This document shows, piece by piece, positions 16,068 to 24,464 of a stretch of DNA of 64,000 nt. Source of the DNA: Flavihumibacter sp. ZG627 (GTDB taxonomy: Bacteria > Bacteroidota > Bacteroidia > Chitinophagales > Chitinophagaceae); assembly GCF_000814325.1 (NCBI RefSeq), contig NZ_JPHF01000002.1, positions 372,001-436,000 on the forward strand. The letters are read 5' to 3'. The notes beneath the pieces are model-generated. The model did no database searches. It was not told where the DNA came from and worked only from the letters and a program-made list of their open reading frames with translations. How positions within the stretch are numbered: the stretch's first letter is position 1; each line of letters starts with the position of its first letter. The position numbers and the translations under genes are program-made.

Positions 16068-16400
16068 GTGGAAATAAGCTATAAAAGCAAAAAACTTGAA
16101 AAGCAATTATCCGACCCAAGAGAGATGGCAAAATCCTTTGGTCAGTTGGCTCGAAAAGTAAATCAAAGGCTTAAAGACTTAAATGATGCAGACAATTTAG
16201 GTATTATGAGAACCGTAGTAGCCTCAAAATGCCACGAATTAACAGGCGACCGCAAAGGTGAATTAGCGGTGGATGTTTCGGGAAACTACAGAATGATTTT
16301 TGAGCCTTTCCATGATCCGATACCTAGAAAAAAAGATGGCGGTTTAAACTGGGACGAAGTCACCAAAATTCAGATTAATCAAATTGAAGACTACCATTAA
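16068..16400 (+). CDS. higB: HigB/RelE-type toxin of a type II toxin-antitoxin pair
   Basis: 110 residues from a GTG start. MEISYKSKKLEKQLSDPREM, then KSFGQLARKVNQRLKDLNDA, CHELTGDRKGELAVDVSGNY and RMIFEPF follow the HigB-like plasmid-maintenance-killer layout. HigB proteins are ribosome-dependent mRNA interferases; the conserved 'C-H-x-L-x-G-D-R-x-G-x-x-A-V-D-x-x-x-x-Y-R-x-x-F' core is intact. It is followed 19 bp later by its presumed antitoxin in the same direction. The toxin-first order is typical of higBA loci. Start choice rests on family similarity, as no ATG precedes the conserved region. Confidence 0.88.
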   Translation: MEISYKSKKLEKQLSDPREMAKSFGQLARKVNQRLKDLNDADNLGIMRTVVASKCHELTGDRKGELAVDVSGNYRMIFEPFHDPIPRKKDGGLNWDEVTKIQINQIEDYH

Positions 16401-16419
16401 GGCAGACAGAATAAAAAAA

Positions 16420-17486
16420 ATGTCAACGAAACTTGAAATAGCAAAATCATTACTCTCCCCTCCTGGCGACACTATTCAAGAGCATATTGATTTTATAGGC
16501 ATGAGTCAAGCCGAACTTGCCGAAAGAATGGGCAGACCAAAAGAAAAAATCAATGATGTAATAAAAGGACGAGAGCCAATTTCTACACCAACGGCTTTTC
16601 AACTTGAAAAGGTATTGGGTATTCCAGCAAGTTTTTGGTTGAACAGAGAAATGACTTACCGTAAAGAACTTTACGAATTGCACCAAAAGGAAGAACTTGA
16701 AAGAGAAAACGATTGGTTGCGTGCATTTCCTGTAAATGACATGAGGAAATTTGGTTGGTTACCGGATACAAGAGATAAACATGTTTTGGTAATCAGTCTG
16801 CTCAAATTCTTTTGTGTGGCAAGCCCTGATGAATGGGAACGCATTTACATTGACGAAGAAGTTTCGGTTGCGTTTAGGATTTCTTTGGCTCATACACAAT
16901 CTCCACATGCAATTTCTGCATGGTTACGCAAAGGCGAATTACAAGCCAAAGAAATTGAAATTGCAAAGTTTGATAAAAAGAAATTCAAGGAAGCTTTGTC
17001 AGAAATTAAAGAACTGGCTTTTTTAATGCCTGATGATTTTACCCAACAACTTCAAATCATCTGTGCTAAATGTGGTGTAGCAGTTGTGTTTACCCAAAAC
17101 CTACCCAAAGCACCCATAAATGGAGCAACACGTTGGTTTCACAACAAACCCATTATTCAATTATCATGCAGATTCAGAACCAATGAACAATTTTGGTTTA
17201 CCTTTTTCCATGAAGCGGCACACATCATTTTGCACGGAAAGAAAGATATTTTTTTAGAGAATGTGGAAGGAACAGAAATAGACCAGGTGAAAGAAGAAGA
17301 AGCCAATTCCTTTGCAGCTAAATATTGTTGACTGAAAATGAATTGCAACAAATTATTGATGCAGCGCCACTAACGCAAGAAACAATTTATGCGTTTGCGG
17401 AAAAATTTAGAACTCCAGCGCGTGTTATTATTGACAGGTTGCAACATTTAAAACTTATTCCCTTTCATATAGGTGCTATGGGGTAA
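16420..17486 (+). pseudogene. higA: HigA-type antitoxin fused to ImmA/IrrE metallopeptidase domain, frameshifted
   Basis: From ATG 16420 the frame gives 303 residues to TGA 17329-17331. The Xre helix-turn-helix is at about 25-75 (IDFIGMSQAELAERMGRPKE) and the ImmA/IrrE zinc motif HEAAH at about 266-270 (FFHEAAHIILHGKK). The stop falls just after FAAKY. In another frame the sequence continues LLTENELQQIIDAAPLTQET and IYAFAEKFRTPARVIIDRLQ to TAA 17484-17486, which is the expected C-terminus. A lost T (tattgttg instead of tatttgttg) would explain it. Xre-ImmA proteins act as antitoxins/repressors. The truncated form keeps both main domains and may still work. If it does not, the toxin would be unchecked or also inactive. 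Confidence 0.8.
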
Positions 17487-17726
17487 GAAAAAAAATTGAT
17501 TTGTTTAATTAATTGCTGATATTTTATAATGAGTTTTCACACTAATCCTTTTCCTTGGCCCTTGTGTTTGGTTGTGTTGAAACAACGAAATATTTTTTTC
17601 TAAAATCCTTTGAGCGATTGCAATTAAGATTCTGGGTTTCATTCTGGCAGGGGGTTGTAGAATGATTCCGTTTTTTTGGTTAGTTTCATTGAAAGATAAG
17701 CTACCCATCGCAAAACTTCTATTGTC

Positions 17727-19088
17727 ATGATCAAATCGATTCTACTTGCCATAGCCCTATCCATCACCGTGGGGGCTGTAGCTCAAACCAGCAACACCAA
17801 AGAAAGCTGGACCAAACTCTTCAACGGCAAAGACCTCAGCGGCTGGAAACAACTAGGCGGCAAGGCTAAATATATTGTGGAGAAAGGAGAGATCGTGGGC
17901 ACCACCGTGGTGGATGAACCTAATTCATTCCTCGCCACCGATAAGAACTATGATGACTTTATCCTGGAGCTGGAATTCAAGGTTGACCCGCGCATGAACT
18001 CGGGCATACAGTTCCGCAGTGAGAGCAAGGCCGAATACCAGAACGGTCGCGTGCATGGCTACCAGATGGAGATAGATCCTTCGCCCCGCGCCTGGAGCGG
18101 TGGTATCTATGATGAAGGACGACGCCTCTGGCTCTATACCCATGAATACAATGAGCCGGCTAAAAAGGCCTTCCGCAATAATGAGTGGAATCGCTACCGC
18201 ATTGAATGTATCGGTAATACTGTCCGCACCTGGGTGAATGGCATCCCTGCCGCCCACCTCGTGGATGATCTTAAAACCACCGGCTTCATCGCCCTGCAGG
18301 TTCACAGCATCGGCAAACCCGAAGAGGCCGGCAGACAGATCCGCTGGCGTAATATCCGGATCCAGACCAGCAACCTAAAGCCATCTCCCGAAAACGGCAT
18401 CTTCGTGGTGAACCTTGTTCCCAATGCACTCACCGATGCAGAAAAGAAAAACGGTGTTAAGCTGCTCTGGAATGGCATCAATACGGATGGCTGGCGCGGC
18501 GCCTACAAAAAAGCTTTCCCTGAAAAGGGCTGGAAGATAGAAGAGGGCATGCTTCGTGTAATGCCTGCCGGTGGGGGTGAATCCACAAATGGTGGTGATA
18601 TTGTTAGCGAAGAAATGTTCGGCGCCTTTGAACTGCAGTTTGATTTCCGGTTCACCGAAGGTGCTAATAGCGGCGTGAAATATTTCGTGACCGAGCAGGA
18701 ACAGAATTCAGGATCGGCCATCGGCCTCGAATACCAGATCCTCGATGATGCAAAGCATCCCGATGCCAAAGAAGGCGTGGTGGGTAACCGAACCATCGCC
18801 TCCCTCTATGACCTGATACCTTCCCTCAAACCCGGACAGGCAATCAAGAAGCCCGGCGAATGGAACCGAGGTATGATCCGTGTTCATCCCGATAACCGGG
18901 TGGAGCATTTCCTGAATGGCTATAAGGTGGTGGAATACCAGCGCGGTACACCCATCTACCAGGCCCTGGTGGCAAGGAGCAAATATGCCGTTTGGCCTAA
19001 TTTCGGGATGGCAGAAAAGGGGAGGATACTGCTGCAGGATCATGGCAACGCGGTGGACTTCAGGAGTATCAAGATCCGTCAACTGTAA
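17727..19088 (+). CDS. Exported protein with two DUF1080 (3-keto-disaccharide hydrolase) domains
   Basis: 453 residues with a Sec signal ([20 protein letters not shown]). Domain 1 (about 27-215) opens [18 protein letters not shown] and contains [20 protein letters not shown]. Domain 2 (about 240-453) repeats the plan with [20 protein letters not shown] and [23 protein letters not shown]1080 domains have a concanavalin-like fold, and members hydrolyse 3-keto-glycosides made by glycoside dehydrogenases. Double-domain forms are common in Bacteroidota. It probably acts in the periplasm, and the downstream uronate genes suggest sugar breakdown. GC and codon use are clearly higher than in the AT-rich genes before 17.5 kb. 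Confidence 0.9.
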   Translation: MIKSILLAIALSITVGAVAQTSNTKESWTKLFNGKDLSGWKQLGGKAKYIVEKGEIVGTTVVDEPNSFLATDKNYDDFILELEFKVDPRMNSGIQFRSESKAEYQNGRVHGYQMEIDPSPRAWSGGIYDEGRRLWLYTHEYNEPAKKAFRNNEWNRYRIECIGNTVRTWVNGIPAAHLVDDLKTTGFIALQVHSIGKPEEAGRQIRWRNIRIQTSNLKPSPENGIFVVNLVPNALTDAEKKNGVKLLWNGINTDGWRGAYKKAFPEKGWKIEEGMLRVMPAGGGESTNGGDIVSEEMFGAFELQFDFRFTEGANSGVKYFVTEQEQNSGSAIGLEYQILDDAKHPDAKEGVVGNRTIASLYDLIPSLKPGQAIKKPGEWNRGMIRVHPDNRVEHFLNGYKVVEYQRGTPIYQALVARSKYAVWPNFGMAEKGRILLQDHGNAVDFRSIKIRQL

Positions 19089-19098
19089 ATGCATCGCT

Positions 19099-20295
19099 TT
19101 GAAGACATCTAACAAGCCCGTATATGCGCTGGAGCAGACCATGCGATGGTTCGGTCCCGCTGACCCCGTGAGCCTTTCAGATATCAAACAGGCTGGCTGC
19201 AGCGGCGTAGTCACCGCCCTGCACCATATTCCCAATGGCGAAGTATGGACTAAGGCAGAGATAAGGAAAAGGAAAAAAGAGATCGAAGCGGCGGGACTCC
19301 AATGGTCGGTGGTGGAGAGCGTTCCCGTGCATGAGCAGATCAAAACGCGGAGCGGGAGCTGTGAAAAATATATCTCTAATTATATCCGCTCTATCCAAAA
19401 CCTTGGGGAAGCGGGGATCAATATCGTTACTTATAATTTTATGCCGGTGCTCGACTGGACCCGCACCGACCTCGCTTATACTGTTGAGGATGGGAGCAAG
19501 GCACTTCGTTTTGAGAAAGCCGCATTTGTTGCCTTCGATTGTTTTATGCTGCAACGTCCAGGGGCAACCGAAGAATACAGTCCCGCCACTATTCGGCGTG
19601 CTGAAGATCGGTGGAAGAAGATGACCGCAGAAGAGAAACAGATCCTGCAGCGTAATATCATTGCCGGTCTCCCCGGCAGTGAAGAGTCATTCACGCTTCA
19701 GCAGTTCAGGGAGGCGCTGGAGCCATATAAAGGCATTGATGCAAATGCGCTTCGTGCCAACCTGGTTTATTTTTTACAGAAGGTCATTCCCGCTGCCGTG
19801 GCGGCCGGGGTGCGAATGGCCATCCATCCCGATGACCCGCCTTATCCGATACTGGGATTGCCGCGCGTGGTGAGTACGGCAGCAGATATCAGGGCGCTTG
19901 TGAAAGCTGTTCCCTCGTTGAGCAACGGACTCTGTTTTTGCACCGGCTCCTATGGCGTGCGGGAAGACAATGAGCTGCCGGCCATGGTGAAGGAATTTGG
20001 AAAGCGCATCCACTTCTTCCATCTTCGCAATACACGCCGCAATGAGTGGGGCGATTTTTATGAAGACAATCACCTCGATGGTGATGCCGATATGTATGCC
20101 GTGATGAAAGAGATCGTGCTGCTGTTGAAACGCCGCAAGCAATCCATCCCCATGCGGCCCGACCATGGTCACCAGATGCTGGATGACCTGAAGAAGAAAA
20201 CCAATCCGGGTTATTCTGCTATCGGCAGGCTGCGGGGACTGGCAGAATTACGCGGACTTGAAATGGGCACCCGGAGAGGGCTGGAGGAGAAATAA
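19099..20295 (+). CDS. uxuA: Mannonate dehydratase
   Basis: About 398 residues. [20 protein letters not shown] and [15 protein letters not shown] are the UxuA N-terminus, and family members carry LEQT just before this, as here ([11 protein letters not shown]). The nearest ATG, 19141, would cut LEQT off, so the TTG at 19099 is preferred; both are possible. Later motifs are [65 protein letters not shown] and MRPDHGHQ. These contain the His/Cys/Asp metal ligands of the TIM barrel. It dehydrates D-mannonate to 2-keto-3-deoxygluconate in glucuronate breakdown. It forms a unit with UxaC 12 bp downstream. Confidence 0.94.
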   Translation: MKTSNKPVYALEQTMRWFGPADPVSLSDIKQAGCSGVVTALHHIPNGEVWTKAEIRKRKKEIEAAGLQWSVVESVPVHEQIKTRSGSCEKYISNYIRSIQNLGEAGINIVTYNFMPVLDWTRTDLAYTVEDGSKALRFEKAAFVAFDCFMLQRPGATEEYSPATIRRAEDRWKKMTAEEKQILQRNIIAGLPGSEESFTLQQFREALEPYKGIDANALRANLVYFLQKVIPAAVAAGVRMAIHPDDPPYPILGLPRVVSTAADIRALVKAVPSLSNGLCFCTGSYGVREDNELPAMVKEFGKRIHFFHLRNTRRNEWGDFYEDNHLDGDADMYAVMKEIVLLLKRRKQSIPMRPDHGHQMLDDLKKKTNPGYSAIGRLRGLAELRGLEMGTRRGLEEK

Positions 20296-20307
20296 AATAA
20301 AAGCAAG

Positions 20308-21708
20308 ATGAAAGGAATGATCAATAAGAATTTCCTCCTGCAGAACAAGCAGGCCGAAAGACTATACCACGATTATGCAGCGGGACTTCCCATCGTTGAT
20401 TATCACTGCCATCTGCCGCCACAGGAAATTGCGAGCAATAAACATTTCACCGACCTCTCGGAGATCTGGCTGAAGGGGGATCACTACAAGTGGAGGGCGA
20501 TGCGTGCCCTTGGTGTGCGCGAAGAACTGATAACCGGTGCTGCCAGCAATGAAGAAAAATTCCTTGCCTGGGCTGCTGCGGTACCCAATACCGTTAGGAA
20601 TCCATTGTTTCACTGGACGCAGATGGAGCTGAAGAATCCTTTCGGCGTAGATAAATTTCTAAACAGCGATACGGCTCCTGAAATATATGCGCATTGCAAT
20701 GCGCTGCTGGAAGAACCAGGCTTCTCCGTGAAGGGACTGCTGGAGCATAACAGGGTAGTGCTGGTGGGTACAACCGATGATCCCTGCGATGCCCTTCAAT
20801 ACCACCAGCAACTGGCGGGGCAGGGCAACTCTTTTGTGGTGCGGCCATCTTTTCGTCCCGACCCCGTGTTGAATATCGCCGACAAAGAAAGTTTTCTTGC
20901 CTATAAGCAGCGATTGGAATTGGCGAGTGGCATCCCCATCACCAATATGGAAAGCTTACTGAGTGCGTTGCAGGAGCGGGTGGAACATTTCCACCAGCAT
21001 GGCTGTAGAATTTCCGATCATGGACTGGTACAGATGCCAACCTTACCAGCATCCCTAAGCGCAGTTGAAAAAGACTTTTCGACATTTCTCAATAGAGCCG
21101 ATTTCCAGATGCCCGATGCAGATGCATTTGCCGGTTATGTGCTGCTGCATCTCTGTAAATTTTATCATGCCAAAGGATGGGTGCAGCAGTTCCATCTTGG
21201 CGCCATACGCAACCTGAACAGCAGGCTGCGCAACAGGCTGGGGGCGGATAGTGGCGTTGATTCCATTGGGGATGATGCGCAGGCAATGCAACTGGCACGT
21301 TTCCTCGATGCGCTGGATAGTGAAGATAAATTGTGCAGGACCATACTCTATAACCTGAATCCGTCACTTAATGAAGTGTTTGCTGCCATGGCTGGCAATT
21401 TCAATGATGGCTCGGTGGCAGGGAAGATCCAGTACGGATCGGCATGGTGGTTTCTTGACCAGAAAGATGGGATCGAGAAGCAATTGAATACGCTTTCCAA
21501 TCTGGGTGTGCTCTGTACATTTATTGGCATGACCACCGATAGCAGGAGCTTCCTCTCTTATTCAAGACATGATTATTTCAGAAGGATACTCTGCAATCTG
21601 ATAGGCCAGGAAATGGAGCAGGGAACGCTGCCGGATGATGAGCAGTGGATGGGATCGATTGTAAGGAAGATCGCCTTCAGCAATGCGCGGGATTATTTTT
21701 CTGTATAG
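20308..21708 (+). CDS. uxaC: Glucuronate (uronate) isomerase
   Basis: 466 residues, the normal length. The N-terminus has NFLLQNKQAERLYHDYAAGL and PIVDYHCHLPPQEIASNKHF, with the HCH metal motif of this amidohydrolase-superfamily enzyme. TTDDPCDALQYHQ, VRPSFRPDPVLNI, HLGAIRNLNSR, GSAWWFLDQKDGIE and CTFIGMTTDSRSFLSYSRHD are all family hallmarks. It converts D-glucuronate to D-fructuronate (or galacturonate to tagaturonate), feeding the route that UxuA continues. The intermediate reductase UxuB is not in this window. Cytoplasmic. Confidence 0.97.
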   Translation: MKGMINKNFLLQNKQAERLYHDYAAGLPIVDYHCHLPPQEIASNKHFTDLSEIWLKGDHYKWRAMRALGVREELITGAASNEEKFLAWAAAVPNTVRNPLFHWTQMELKNPFGVDKFLNSDTAPEIYAHCNALLEEPGFSVKGLLEHNRVVLVGTTDDPCDALQYHQQLAGQGNSFVVRPSFRPDPVLNIADKESFLAYKQRLELASGIPITNMESLLSALQERVEHFHQHGCRISDHGLVQMPTLPASLSAVEKDFSTFLNRADFQMPDADAFAGYVLLHLCKFYHAKGWVQQFHLGAIRNLNSRLRNRLGADSGVDSIGDDAQAMQLARFLDALDSEDKLCRTILYNLNPSLNEVFAAMAGNFNDGSVAGKIQYGSAWWFLDQKDGIEKQLNTLSNLGVLCTFIGMTTDSRSFLSYSRHDYFRRILCNLIGQEMEQGTLPDDEQWMGSIVRKIAFSNARDYFSV

Positions 21709-21711
21709 AAT

Positions 21712-22389
21712 CTATAACTTCTTAATGCTTGCAAACACCAGGTGATTCAGAAATGAAATGATCTCCGTTACCTGTTTTGTTTTTCCGAAATCAGTTAGGG
21801 AGGGCAGATTGTTCATAAAGAAATTCTGGAAATGCGCCATCTCAATAATGGTGGATGCCAGTGACTTCGGGTATATATAGCCCGGAGAGCATTCAGAAAT
21901 TATATTTCCAATCACCTCGCATACATCCTTATAAGGTTTGAAGAACTGTTGCTTATTGTCTTCACTCACCTGCTTGGTGAGGTATGCTTTGGAGCCCTCT
22001 GAAATGATGATCTGGTGCAGCAGTGCTTCATTGATATGGCTGGTGCGTTCATCATCTTCCACGGCCGATGCAAGCAGGTCGATCACTTTTTTTAGTCGTA
22101 CTGTAGGGTCCTTGATATTATTGGTTTGAAATCTTATCTGGAATTCAAGCCATCCCCAGTACCATGCCGTGAGGTAAACAAGCAGTTTATGTTTGTTCTC
22201 GAAATAGCGGTAGATGCCGGCTTCCGTTGTGCCGATTACTTCTGCCAGTTTCTTAAAGGTGAATGCTTCAAAGCCGATCTTATGAATCAGCTCCACGCTG
22301 TGGGAGAGGATGTTGCGGCCCAGCTCAGAACTCTCGGGATTGCGGAGATAGAGGGCCTCATTCATACTTATCTGCAATTCTATTTTCAT
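21712..22389 (-). CDS. TetR/AcrR family transcriptional regulator
   Basis: 225 residues. The N-terminal helix-turn-helix (about 25-75) reads SVELIHKIGFEAFTFKKLAE, VIGTTEAGIYRYFENKHKLL, the standard TetR signature. The remaining helices form the ligand-binding and dimer domain. It is divergent from the carbonic anhydrase gene with a 121-bp shared intergenic region that holds a palindromic candidate operator (22450-22465) and TAnnTTTG boxes on both strands. It probably represses the stress operon 22511-27962, and perhaps itself. Confidence 0.92.
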   Translation of the reverse strand: MKIELQISMNEALYLRNPESSELGRNILSHSVELIHKIGFEAFTFKKLAEVIGTTEAGIYRYFENKHKLLVYLTAWYWGWLEFQIRFQTNNIKDPTVRLKKVIDLLASAVEDDERTSHINEALLHQIIISEGSKAYLTKQVSEDNKQQFFKPYKDVCEVIGNIISECSPGYIYPKSLASTIIEMAHFQNFFMNNLPSLTDFGKTKQVTEIISFLNHLVFASIKKL

Positions 22390-22414
22390 GATGAGACAGG
22401 TAAAAGCTATCCAG

Positions 22415-22422
22415 CAAAACTA
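22415..22422 (-). promoter_or_regulatory. Candidate -7 box (TAGTTTTG) for the TetR gene
   Basis: The minus strand reads TAGTTTTG, an exact TAnnTTTG match, 25 bp before the ATG of the TetR gene. No clean TTTG -33 element was identified. Confidence 0.4.
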
Positions 22423-22449
22423 GGGAATATATATTTACAATTATTTATG

Positions 22450-22465
22450 ATAGTAATACTACTAT
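22450..22465. promoter_or_regulatory. Candidate TetR operator, palindrome in the divergent intergenic region
   Basis: ATAGTA-ATAC-TACTAT: perfect 6-bp arms with a 4-bp spacer. It lies between the two divergent -7 boxes, about 15-30 bp upstream of the TATTTTTG box for the carbonic anhydrase gene, where the -33 element would sit. That position suits a repressor site. Assignment to the adjacent TetR protein is inference. Confidence 0.45.
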
Positions 22466-22480
22466 TTTAAATGATTTGGT

Positions 22481-22488
22481 TATTTTTG
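22481..22488 (+). promoter_or_regulatory. Candidate -7 box (TATTTTTG) for the carbonic anhydrase operon
   Basis: Exact TAnnTTTG match 22 bp before the ATG at 22511, giving a leader of roughly 15-18 bases. The -33 region overlaps the palindrome at 22450-22465. Confidence 0.45.
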
Positions 22489-22510
22489 TTGCCCATCAAA
22501 AAAAGCAAGA

Positions 22511-23185
22511 ATGAAAACGCTTACAAAAGAAATGCAGGCTGCCATCACACCCGCCATGGCATTGGATCTGCTAAAAGAAGGTAATAAGCGGTTTGTGAAT
22601 AACCTGAAAGTGAACCGCAACCTCTTGCAGCAGGCCAATGAAACCTCTGACGGTCAGCATCCTTTCGCGGTGATACTGAGCTGCATCGATAGCCGCACCT
22701 CTGCTGAGTTGATCTTCGACCAGGGGTTGGGGGATATCTTCAGCGTTAGGATTGCTGGTAATATCATCAATGAAGACATTCTTGGCTCCATGGAGTTCGG
22801 CTGCAAGGTGGCGGGTGCAAAGATCATCGTGGTGCTTGGTCATACCAAGTGTGGTGCCATCAAAGGTGCCTGCGACCATGTGGAGATGGGCAATCTCACT
22901 ACCTTGCTTTCCAAGATAGAGCCGGCAGTGGAAGCAGAAACAACAGTGAGGGACAACCGCAATTCAGGGAATGCCGAATTCGTTGAAAAAGTTGCCACCC
23001 TCAATGTAAAGCGCACGGTGCAGGCCATCATTGAACAAAGCCCGATCCTACGCGAAATGATTGAAAACGGAGAGCTTGGCATTATTGGCGGAACGCATGA
23101 TATCAGTACCGGTGTGGTAAGTTTTTACCCGGAGACCAATTTTGAGGCTGTTCGTAAGGAGCCTGCGGGTGCTTTCAATTTATAG
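22511..23185 (+). CDS. Beta-class carbonic anhydrase
   Basis: 224 residues. The zinc ligands are visible: Cys58 with Asp60 and Arg62 in LSCIDSRTSAELIFD, His111 and Cys114 in VVLGHTKCGAIKGA. The DIFSVRIAGNIINEDILGSM segment is also typical. It interconverts CO2 and bicarbonate in the cytoplasm. It is the first gene downstream of the TetR-controlled divergent region and is followed by the OsmC fusion after 53 bp, so bicarbonate supply seems tied to the stress response here. No signal peptide. Confidence 0.95.
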   Translation: MKTLTKEMQAAITPAMALDLLKEGNKRFVNNLKVNRNLLQQANETSDGQHPFAVILSCIDSRTSAELIFDQGLGDIFSVRIAGNIINEDILGSMEFGCKVAGAKIIVVLGHTKCGAIKGACDHVEMGNLTTLLSKIEPAVEAETTVRDNRNSGNAEFVEKVATLNVKRTVQAIIEQSPILREMIENGELGIIGGTHDISTGVVSFYPETNFEAVRKEPAGAFNL

Positions 23186-23238
23186 TAAAGTGAGCGGGGC
23201 ATGCGTTAATTGGATAAATTTGGGGAAGATAATCCCGC

Positions 23239-23901
23239 ATGAAATATAAACTTGAAAAGCCGGTTCATGGTAGCATTGGTACCGAAAAGTACCAGTGCAC
23301 CATTGAATGGCGAAACGGGCAATTCATTTCTGATGAACCCCTTTCCAATGGCGGCACAGACAGTGGTCCGGATCCCTTCACGCTTTTACTTTCCTCGCTG
23401 GCTTCCTGCACGCTGATAACCCTGCGGATGTATATTGAACGCAAGGGACTTGATATTCCCAGCATCGCCGTTAATACCAATCTCTACCAGAGCACAAAAG
23501 ACGGGCAACTGGAAACCATTATCGACAGGGATATTCTGTTTACCAGTCCGGTTGACGAAGAGGTAAAAACCAGGCTGCAGCAGATCGCTGATCTCTGCCC
23601 GGTTTCCAAACTACTCATGAACCAGGTTAAGGTGAGGACCTTTATCTATAAAGAGGGCGATACCGTTACCATCAACTATGCCAACGAAAATATTACCGTG
23701 GTATGGCGACCCAAGTTCTGCCAGCATTCAACACGTTGCTGGACACAGCTTCCCATGGTGTTCAAGCCCAACCTGAAGAAATGGATCGATCCGGATGGAG
23801 CAGCGCCAGAGCGGATTGAGGAGCAGGTGAGGAGATGCCCCTCCGGTGCACTTGATTTTAAATACAATAGCCCCGAAGATTCAAAACCGGATAATAATTA
23901 G
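23239..23901 (+). CDS. OsmC-family protein fused to a [4Fe-4S] mono-cluster domain (Fer4_19)
   Basis: 220 residues. The OsmC domain (1-140) has the two redox Cys, Cys57 in LSSLASCTLITLRMYIERKG and Cys120 in IADLCPVSKLL. The C-terminal domain (about 148-206) reads FCQHSTRCWTQLPMVF, then KKWIDPDGAAPERIEEQVRR and CPSGAL. It offers Cys161, His163, Cys167 and Cys200 as likely cluster ligands, the layout of the divergent 4Fe-4S mono-cluster (Fer4_19) family. OsmC/Ohr proteins reduce organic hydroperoxides with a Cys pair. The attached cluster could supply or sense electrons, though this is inference. Next gene (YceI) starts 18 bp later. Confidence 0.92.
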   Translation: MKYKLEKPVHGSIGTEKYQCTIEWRNGQFISDEPLSNGGTDSGPDPFTLLLSSLASCTLITLRMYIERKGLDIPSIAVNTNLYQSTKDGQLETIIDRDILFTSPVDEEVKTRLQQIADLCPVSKLLMNQVKVRTFIYKEGDTVTINYANENITVVWRPKFCQHSTRCWTQLPMVFKPNLKKWIDPDGAAPERIEEQVRRCPSGALDFKYNSPEDSKPDNN

Positions 23902-23919
23902 TCCCCCAAAATTGCGTTC

Positions 23920-24459
23920 ATGGAAACCTCCAACAATGGCAGCTGGGTGATAGATCCGGTTCATAGTAAAATAAGGTTTGAATCAAAATATTTATTGCTC
24001 ACAGCAGTAACCGGCTGGTTCAATGAAATGGAGGGAACCGTGGTTACAGGTTATGATAATTTCGATGCCTGCAGCATCTCGCTGCTGATATATACCAACT
24101 CGCTCACTACGCAGAATGAATCCCGCGATGAGCATCTTCGCTCGGCTGATTTTTTTGATACGGCAAGTTTTCCCACCATCCGATTTCAATCCACCGAAGT
24201 AAAATCCGTGGAGAGGCGACTGGCAGTTACCGGCGATCTTACCATCAAGGGTGTTACTAAACTGATCCGCTTTGATGCAGGTTTCCTGGGAACGGTGAAT
24301 GATCCTTATGGCAATCGGAAAGCTGGCTTTACCCTAAACACCACGCTTAACCGAAAAGATTTTGACATCAGCTGGAATAAATATTTTGACCAGGAGGGGA
24401 TCCTGTTATCGGATGAGGTTACCATAGTGGCTGATCTTCAACTTATGAAACTAAGCTGA
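23920..24459 (+). CDS. YceI family protein, no signal peptide
   Basis: 179 residues. The family pattern is clear: GSWVIDPVHSKIRFESKYLL, GWFNEMEGTV, SRDEHLRSADFFDTASFPTI, the strand TGDLTIKGVTKLIRFDAGFL, AGFTLNTTLNRKDFDISWNK and DEVTIVADLQL. YceI proteins are lipocalin-like beta barrels that bind polyisoprenoid chains, including quinones. This copy lacks an N-terminal export signal, unlike many relatives, so it is probably cytoplasmic. It sits between OsmC and an AraC regulator (5-bp gap), clearly one transcript. Confidence 0.93.
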   Translation: METSNNGSWVIDPVHSKIRFESKYLLLTAVTGWFNEMEGTVVTGYDNFDACSISLLIYTNSLTTQNESRDEHLRSADFFDTASFPTIRFQSTEVKSVERRLAVTGDLTIKGVTKLIRFDAGFLGTVNDPYGNRKAGFTLNTTLNRKDFDISWNKYFDQEGILLSDEVTIVADLQLMKLS

Positions 24460-24464
24460 CGGCC

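Noticed and set aside
18916-19098. Long upstream extension of the uxuA frame
   Set aside because: It overlaps the end of the DUF1080 gene and reads as a shadow; the conserved UxuA start lies after 19099.
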